In this document: positions 14,556 through 18,706 of the stretch, in pieces
How positions within the stretch are numbered: the first letter of the stretch is position 1
Layout: each line of letters starts with the position of its first letter
NCBI GenBank assembly: GCA_039714535.1
Contig: JBDLJC010000062.1
Coordinates: 1-18,706, forward strand
DNA: 18,706 nt
Origin: JAGXFP01 sp039714535
GTDB lineage: Bacteria; Desulfobacterota; Desulfobulbia; Desulfobulbales; JAGXFP01
Direction: 5' to 3'
Made by a program: the position numbers and the translations under genes
Notes under the pieces: generated by a model
What the model was told of the DNA's origin: nothing
The model's database searches: none
The model's input: only the letters and a program-made list of their open reading frames with translations

Positions 14556-15332
14556 ATGCGATCTTACCATTATTATCTAATTGCAATTATCATAATAGCT
14601 TTGACGGTTGGTTTCTTCTCTTTGACGGGCCAGAAAAAAAAGTCGATTCTTTTTCTGTCAGGTGCAGGGATGAAAGCGCCGGTCAACGAGATTGCCGCAA
14701 ATTTCGAACAGGAAACCGGCATAGAAGTACAGACCCAATTTGGCGGTTCCTCGATTCTGCGGGATTATATACTTGATTTCAACACCGGCGATATCTTCCT
14801 GCCGGGGGACAAGAAAAATCTTGATATTCTATCAGAAAAAGATCTGGTCACAGAAAGCTCTTTCATGGCCTGGCATGTGGTGGCGATCCTGGTTTCACCC
14901 GAAGCAAAAGAACGCATAAAAGGGCTGGACGGCCTGGCAGAACAAGGGGTGCGCATTGCAATGTCCAATCCAAAACTGGCAAGCCTGGGCCGGATTGTCA
15001 CCACAAATATAATCAAGCGGCACCCCAAAGGGGGAGATATCCTGAAAAACGTTGTGGTTTACGGTTCCTCCAGTCAGGATGTCCTCAAGTTATACAGAAA
15101 AGGCGGCATTGATGCGATAATTGAATGGGATGTAATGGCCGCGACCTCTGAAGGAAAGGGTCTTATCATAGTTCCTTTGGAGAAACCATACCAGGTAAAG
15201 GATGAACTGTTTGCGGGGTTGTTAACCTCTGCCCGCGATCCGAAAACGGCTAAAAAGTTTTACGATTATCTGGTGACCAAAGGAAAAAAGGTCTTCCGTA
15301 AACATGGCTACAATATAGATGCGGCATCATGA
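14556..15332 (+). CDS. Membrane-anchored solute-binding protein (ModA/WtpA-like fold)
   Basis: This 258-residue type II periplasmic binding protein has one N-terminal hydrophobic segment (about residues 6-24, YYLIAIIIIALTVGFFSL) and no clear lipobox, so it is either anchored or exported. The start of the domain, LFLSGAGMKAPVNEIAANFE followed by GGSS, matches molybdate/tungstate and sulfate-type binding proteins. There is no permease or ATPase beside it. It overlaps the next gene, a HAMP membrane protein, by four bases (ATGA). That arrangement suggests a ligand sensor rather than a transporter component. The ligand (an oxyanion would be the first guess) is not shown by sequence. The ribosome binding site before 14556 is poor, so the start is less certain than the family. 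Confidence 0.75.
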   Translation: MRSYHYYLIAIIIIALTVGFFSLTGQKKKSILFLSGAGMKAPVNEIAANFEQETGIEVQTQFGGSSILRDYILDFNTGDIFLPGDKKNLDILSEKDLVTESSFMAWHVVAILVSPEAKERIKGLDGLAEQGVRIAMSNPKLASLGRIVTTNIIKRHPKGGDILKNVVVYGSSSQDVLKLYRKGGIDAIIEWDVMAATSEGKGLIIVPLEKPYQVKDELFAGLLTSARDPKTAKKFYDYLVTKGKKVFRKHGYNIDAAS

Positions 15333-16243
15333 CGATCAAGGCCAATACCATTCTCTTCTCAGCTTTGGCACTCACCGTGTTGATCGCCTCGATAATTATT
15401 TTCCAGGGGTACAGGGCGACAAACCACAGACTCTATCAAACTATCTCCAAGCTGGATATGATCAATCATGGCGCCCACAAGATAGCTATCGAAATCCTCC
15501 TCGATTTGAAGGACGTGGATTCACTAAAAAAACATCTTGCAGAGATCCCTCCCTTAACCCGGCAACTCCAAGAAATATTGACGGATACAAGTAATCCTGC
15601 AGAGCTTGTCAACATGGAGATCTCGTTTGTCCGGGTCAAGCGAGTGGTCGACAATTTAACTCCGGGCCAACCGATTAGCAAACCCAAATTGGAGCAGGTC
15701 CGCAATGAGGTGATAAAGATCAGTGAAAACGTGGCGAGCTTAAAGAGCCTGTTCGAGCAAGAAATCAAGAGTTTGCAGACAATGGCTGAAATGAAGATCA
15801 CGGTTCTTGTTGCTTTGCTTGTCATCTATATTGTGAGCATGTTTTTTCTGCTCTTCAAAGTAGTTACTAAACCGCTACTGATACTCAGCGGCCAGGTTGA
15901 GAGGGTAAGGGAGGGTGAGTTGCATAATGTCAGACTGTCGGCCAGAAAGGACGAGATCGGGCAATTGGCTGAAGAGTTCAACCGATTAATGGACAAGCGC
16001 AGGCAGGCGGAAGAGAACCTTAAACAGGAAATCAGTCAACATAAGGAAGCTCTTGATAAGGTAAAGCTGTTGAGCGGTTTCCTGCCCATTTGCGCATCAT
16101 GCAAGCAGATTAGAGATGACCGCGGTTATTGGAACCAAATAGAAACATATATTCGGGATAACTCTGAAGTAGAGTTCAGTCACAGCATTTGCCCGGAGTG
16201 TGTAAGTAAACTATATCCGGATTTTCGTAAAAAGGATAAGTAG
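15329..16243 (+). CDS. HAMP-domain membrane protein with a C-terminal four-cysteine domain
   Basis: This 304-residue inner-membrane signalling protein lacks a recognisable kinase, cyclase or methyl-accepting domain. TM1 is near residues 8-26, then comes a helical periplasmic region of about 130 residues and TM2 near 158-177. A HAMP linker follows (about 178-230, with PLLILSGQVERVREGEL and DEIGQLAEEFNRLMD), then a short coiled coil. The C-terminal domain starts LLSGFLPICASCKQIRDDRG. Its cysteines C255, C258, C288 and C291 form CxxC-x29-CxxC, likely a zinc or metal site. The same domain is found C-terminal to histidine kinases and response regulators in many Deltaproteobacteria. Its start codon overlaps the stop of the solute-binding gene, so the two probably form one receptor. 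Confidence 0.8.
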   Translation: MTIKANTILFSALALTVLIASIIIFQGYRATNHRLYQTISKLDMINHGAHKIAIEILLDLKDVDSLKKHLAEIPPLTRQLQEILTDTSNPAELVNMEISFVRVKRVVDNLTPGQPISKPKLEQVRNEVIKISENVASLKSLFEQEIKSLQTMAEMKITVLVALLVIYIVSMFFLLFKVVTKPLLILSGQVERVREGELHNVRLSARKDEIGQLAEEFNRLMDKRRQAEENLKQEISQHKEALDKVKLLSGFLPICASCKQIRDDRGYWNQIETYIRDNSEVEFSHSICPECVSKLYPDFRKKDK

Positions 16244-16528
16244 AACAGTACAATAAAGCACGGAGACAGATCTTCTTCTTGGACATCAACAAGCCCAATC
16301 GACCTAACTGCTACTTCGCCTCTTGATTCAACCGATAATTATTACATACCAGGCTAAAGTCCGTGCCGATTCTCCACTAATAAATTCTAGGAGGTTTTGG
16401 AGTATAATCAGGTCAGCTGTGTAGGGAAGAACTATATGTGGAAGTTATCAGATTGAAGATAGCAGCATCTTAAATTCTAAAATTACACGTTCATTGTCTA
16501 TTGAAACGAAGAAATCCGGGTAACCTGT

Positions 16529-16960
16529 TCAAGCGGGCAACTCCATGCCCTGCTCCAGACAGACAATCATGGCCCGGACCGGACAAACCGCAACACATAG
16601 CCCGCAGCCACTGCATTTTTCCGGCTCAAAGGGCACCGCCATATCGGGCTGGTTGATGCTGAGAGCACCGGTCGGGCAGATGCCGGTACAGGCCCCGCAC
16701 TGGAAACACTTCTCGTCGTCACGGCGAATGGAGGCGGCAACCTTTTCGACCTTGACCCCCACCGATTTAAGGTAACGAAGACCATCTTCCACATTGGCCT
16801 TATGGCCGATCAGTTCCAGGACCATGAGCCCTTCCTGCTGCATAGTTATATCGGCCTTGAGAATATTAAATTCAACCTCATACTCCTTAACCAACTTACA
16901 GATGATGGGCTGGTCGATATTCTCTTTTGGAAATTTCAGGACAAAAATGCGGTTATACAT
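16529..16960 (-). CDS. NIL-domain 2[4Fe-4S] ferredoxin
   Basis: This 143-residue cytoplasmic protein has an N-terminal NIL domain (about residues 1-76, an ACT-like fold) and a C-terminal bacterial ferredoxin with two clusters. One uses C85, C88, C91 and C95 (CFQCGACTGIC); the other uses C116, C119, C122 and C126 (CSGCGLCVAVC). Proteins of this architecture act in the anaerobic route to homocysteine with a DUF39-type partner in methanogens and Deltaproteobacteria. No such partner is present here, so that role is only possible. GAGGTAAG precedes the ATG. The start overlaps the stop of the upstream kinase-like gene by eight bases, making it the last gene of a three-gene operon. Confidence 0.88.
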   Translation of the reverse strand: MYNRIFVLKFPKENIDQPIICKLVKEYEVEFNILKADITMQQEGLMVLELIGHKANVEDGLRYLKSVGVKVEKVAASIRRDDEKCFQCGACTGICPTGALSINQPDMAVPFEPEKCSGCGLCVAVCPVRAMIVCLEQGMELPA

Positions 16961-17528
16961 GTTCTCTTACCTCAAAAATCTTATCCAGTTCAGCCAGTAG
17001 ATCATTAATATCTCCAACTGTTGTTAGATTAACCAGTTGGGTATCATTTAATTCATCTGGTAACTCAAAGCGCTCCTTCTGGGCCTGATATATCGCAGGC
17101 CTGCCATCAGATACTGCCTCGGGATCGTGGCTTCTGATCTCCAGCCGCCGCATAATCTCATCCTCCGGACAGATACAGTGAATGAAAAAAATGTCAGCCC
17201 CCAGACGAGCAGCCAAATCTCTGAGCCGATCCCGTTCAACCCGGCTCTGGTACGAGGCATCAAGCACCACTGGTCGACCAGCCAGACATTCCTGCTCGGC
17301 CCTGGTCAAAAGGACATCATAGGTCCGCCGGGAAAAATCGCCGCTGTAGATCCCCTTATCTAGGGATTCCTGCTGCCCGACGGTGGGCGCTAGTCCGGCC
17401 AGTTCTTTGCGGAGTCGATCCGAATTGTAATGGGCCATGGTGTGTCGAGCCGCCCAGGCTGCCGCCAAGGTGCTCTTGCCGGTGGCAATCAACCCGAAAA
17501 ACACCCAAATAGTATTAGCCCCTGGCAT
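16953..17528 (-). CDS. P-loop (AAA_33 / zeta-toxin-like) small-molecule kinase-like protein
   Basis: This 191-residue P-loop NTPase has Walker A GLIATGKST at residues 12-20 and the HYNSDRLRKEL segment used by such kinases to bind substrate. Later come PVVLDASYQSRVERDRLRDL and a nucleotide-lid-like region IMRRLEIR. The family phosphorylates small molecules or nucleotides; its substrate is unknown. In many bacteria this domain is fused to the C-terminus of the aminoglycoside-phosphotransferase-like protein encoded just upstream. Here it is a separate frame beginning with ATG at 17528 (complement), six bases into the last codons of that gene and preceded by GGAGAG. The frame stays open further upstream, but that part is antisense-like sequence over the neighbouring gene. 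Confidence 0.8.
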   Translation of the reverse strand: MPGANTIWVFFGLIATGKSTLAAAWAARHTMAHYNSDRLRKELAGLAPTVGQQESLDKGIYSGDFSRRTYDVLLTRAEQECLAGRPVVLDASYQSRVERDRLRDLAARLGADIFFIHCICPEDEIMRRLEIRSHDPEAVSDGRPAIYQAQKERFELPDELNDTQLVNLTTVGDINDLLAELDKIFEVREHV

Positions 17529-18528
17529 AGCTCTCCGCCAACTTGAAATAACGGCCGGCCTGTTCCAGACAGGCCGCCTTGGTGCTCTCATCAACCTCCG
17601 GGGCATGGGCGGTGAAAAGCCCGATCTTACCGCGAACATAGGCCCGGTAACATTTGTAAAAGTTTAACATGGTGCGAAGACCGGAATCACCGGCCTGCTC
17701 GACAAAGCGGTCAATGAAGAGCTCCGACATCCGCTTGAGCCCGTGGTAATCGAGATCCATCGCCAGAAAGGCCACATCGCTGGCCACATCGCAGTAGCGG
17801 AAGCGCTGATTGAACTCTATGCAATCGAAGATATAAACCTTATCGGCCAGACAGATATTAGCCGAATAAAGATCACCGTGGCAATCCCTGATCCGGCCGG
17901 CATCGATCCGCTCCGCAAAAAGCTCTTCATTATCAAGAAAAGTCCGGGCATAAACGCTGATAAGATCGAACTGTTCCCGGCTGAGCGCCGGGCAACCGAT
18001 AAAGCCCTCGGTCTGCTCAAAGTTCTCCAGGACATTGACCGCAACCGCAGAGGCCCGGCCAAATTCCTTGATCTCTGCACTGCCATCGGCCTGCTGATAA
18101 AAGGGCACCAGAATATCGACGATTTCCCCGACCTTCTCATCGGTCAATTCACCGGCAGCGATGAGCTTGCCCATCATCCTGTCCTCGGGCATCCGAGTCA
18201 TCTTAACGGCATAATCCACCGGTGTACCTGCGCCAATCAGAACAACCCTACCCGCGTCACCATTGATGGATACCACCTCCAGATATATCTCCGGGCAGAG
18301 GCGCCGGTTGAGCTCTAATTCCTGCTCACAGAAATGACGACGCTTGTCGAGGGTGGTGAAATCCAGAAAACCGAAATCAACCGGTTTCTTAATCTTGTAA
18401 ACATAATCACCGGCCAGCAGGACATAGGAGATATGGGTCTGCACCAGCCTGACCTCAGCAACTTCATGAGGGTAAACTCCAGGATCCAGCAGGGACTTTA
18501 TAAAATCAGGCAAGTTATCATTACTCAT
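17515..18528 (-). CDS. Aminoglycoside phosphotransferase (APH)-like kinase
   Basis: This 337-residue protein has the APH/choline-kinase fold. The N-lobe carries VYKIKKPVDFGFLDF with the ATP-contacting lysines, and the catalytic loop is CHGDLYSANI (H217-G218-D219). The metal-binding D235 lies in YIFDCIEFN. Family members of this type are usually about 500 residues because a P-loop kinase domain follows in the same chain; here the chain stops after LAESYARG. The ATG at 18528 (complement) has GGAG eight bases upstream; an in-frame TTG at 18567 lies in the terminator. The substrate is unknown, and there is no reason to predict antibiotic resistance. Only 37 bases separate it from the tRNA-Leu terminator, so it may depend on read-through. 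Confidence 0.85.
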   Translation of the reverse strand: MSNDNLPDFIKSLLDPGVYPHEVAEVRLVQTHISYVLLAGDYVYKIKKPVDFGFLDFTTLDKRRHFCEQELELNRRLCPEIYLEVVSINGDAGRVVLIGAGTPVDYAVKMTRMPEDRMMGKLIAAGELTDEKVGEIVDILVPFYQQADGSAEIKEFGRASAVAVNVLENFEQTEGFIGCPALSREQFDLISVYARTFLDNEELFAERIDAGRIRDCHGDLYSANICLADKVYIFDCIEFNQRFRYCDVASDVAFLAMDLDYHGLKRMSELFIDRFVEQAGDSGLRTMLNFYKCYRAYVRGKIGLFTAHAPEVDESTKAACLEQAGRYFKLAESYARG

Positions 18529-18565
18529 CGATATCTCCAGGGAAGTAGAAACGCGCCGATTAATC

Positions 18566-18601
18566 AAAAAAAGGATCCGGGGAAAACCCCGGATCCTTTT
18601 T
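18566..18601 (-). terminator. Strong bidirectional-type terminator after tRNA-Leu
   Basis: GGATCCGGGG (18573-18582) and CCCCGGATCC (18587-18596) form a perfect ten-pair stem with a four-base loop. Seven T follow on the minus strand (and five on the plus strand). It should end the tRNA-Leu transcript. Confidence 0.93.
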
Positions 18602-18608
18602 GCTATTA

Positions 18609-18695
18609 TGGTGCCGGAGGTCGGAGTCGAACCGACACGGAGTTGCCCCCGCTGGATTTTGAGTCCAGTGCGTCTACCAGTTTCACCACTCCGGC
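18609..18695 (-). tRNA. tRNA-Leu (anticodon CAA)
   Basis: On the minus strand acceptor GCCGGAG pairs with CTCCGGC, followed by discriminator A and encoded CCA (18609-18611). The anticodon stem-loop CTGGA-CTCAAAA-TCCAG gives CAA, reading UUG. A long variable arm and an intact T arm (GTCGG-TTCGACT-CCGAC) support leucine identity. Confidence 0.97.
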
Positions 18696-18706
18696 AATTT
18701 TCAATA

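Overview
The window looks like chromosomal DNA from an anaerobic Deltaproteobacterium (Desulfobacterota, probably near the Desulfobulbales/Desulfuromonadales). This placement is inferred. It rests on the selenocysteine formate dehydrogenase, the sulfhydrogenase-type electron-transfer subunits, the RACo-like ASKHA ferredoxin, the NIL-domain ferredoxin, the C-terminal CASCK...CPEC domain and the style of the small cold-shock protein. No rRNA or other strong phylogenetic marker is present.

Left part (1-4641): a partial minus-strand gene, possibly a Crp/Fnr-type regulator, is divergent from a Fur repressor. Fur is followed by a complete FbpABC-type ferric iron importer (binding protein, fused permease, ATPase). 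Two nearly identical palindromes, TTGAAAT-N3-ATTTCAA, lie upstream of fur and upstream of fbpA. They suggest an autoregulated, iron-responsive unit.

Middle-left (4642-7293): a decayed N-terminal piece of a cation-diffusion-facilitator (DmeF-like) gene, a minus-strand flavodoxin-like protein, tRNA-Ser(CGA), a cold-shock protein with a structured leader and a strong terminator, and a small lysine-rich protein.

Centre (7294-13621): a four-gene, same-strand locus. It encodes an FdhF-type formate dehydrogenase with an in-frame UGA (selenocysteine) and a recognisable bacterial SECIS hairpin, a 4Fe-4S protein like sulfhydrogenase beta/AsrA, an FAD/NAD(P)/2Fe-2S protein like sulfhydrogenase gamma/AsrB, and a RACo-like 2Fe-2S/ASKHA protein. 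A 420-base gap carrying a degenerate inverted repeat separates the first gene from the other three. The set could move electrons between formate, NAD(P)H and an iron-sulfur activator of corrinoid proteins. That link is inference, and it is the most interesting feature of the window.

Right part (13622-18706): a long gene-poor stretch rich in hairpins precedes a two-gene pair with an ATGA overlap. One gene is a membrane-anchored solute-binding protein; the other is a two-TM HAMP protein ending in a four-cysteine CxxC...CxxC domain. A minus-strand operon follows, whose three genes overlap end to start: an aminoglycoside-phosphotransferase-like protein, a P-loop kinase-like protein that is often its fusion partner, and a NIL-domain 2[4Fe-4S] ferredoxin. 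It starts just downstream of tRNA-Leu(CAA) and a strong terminator.
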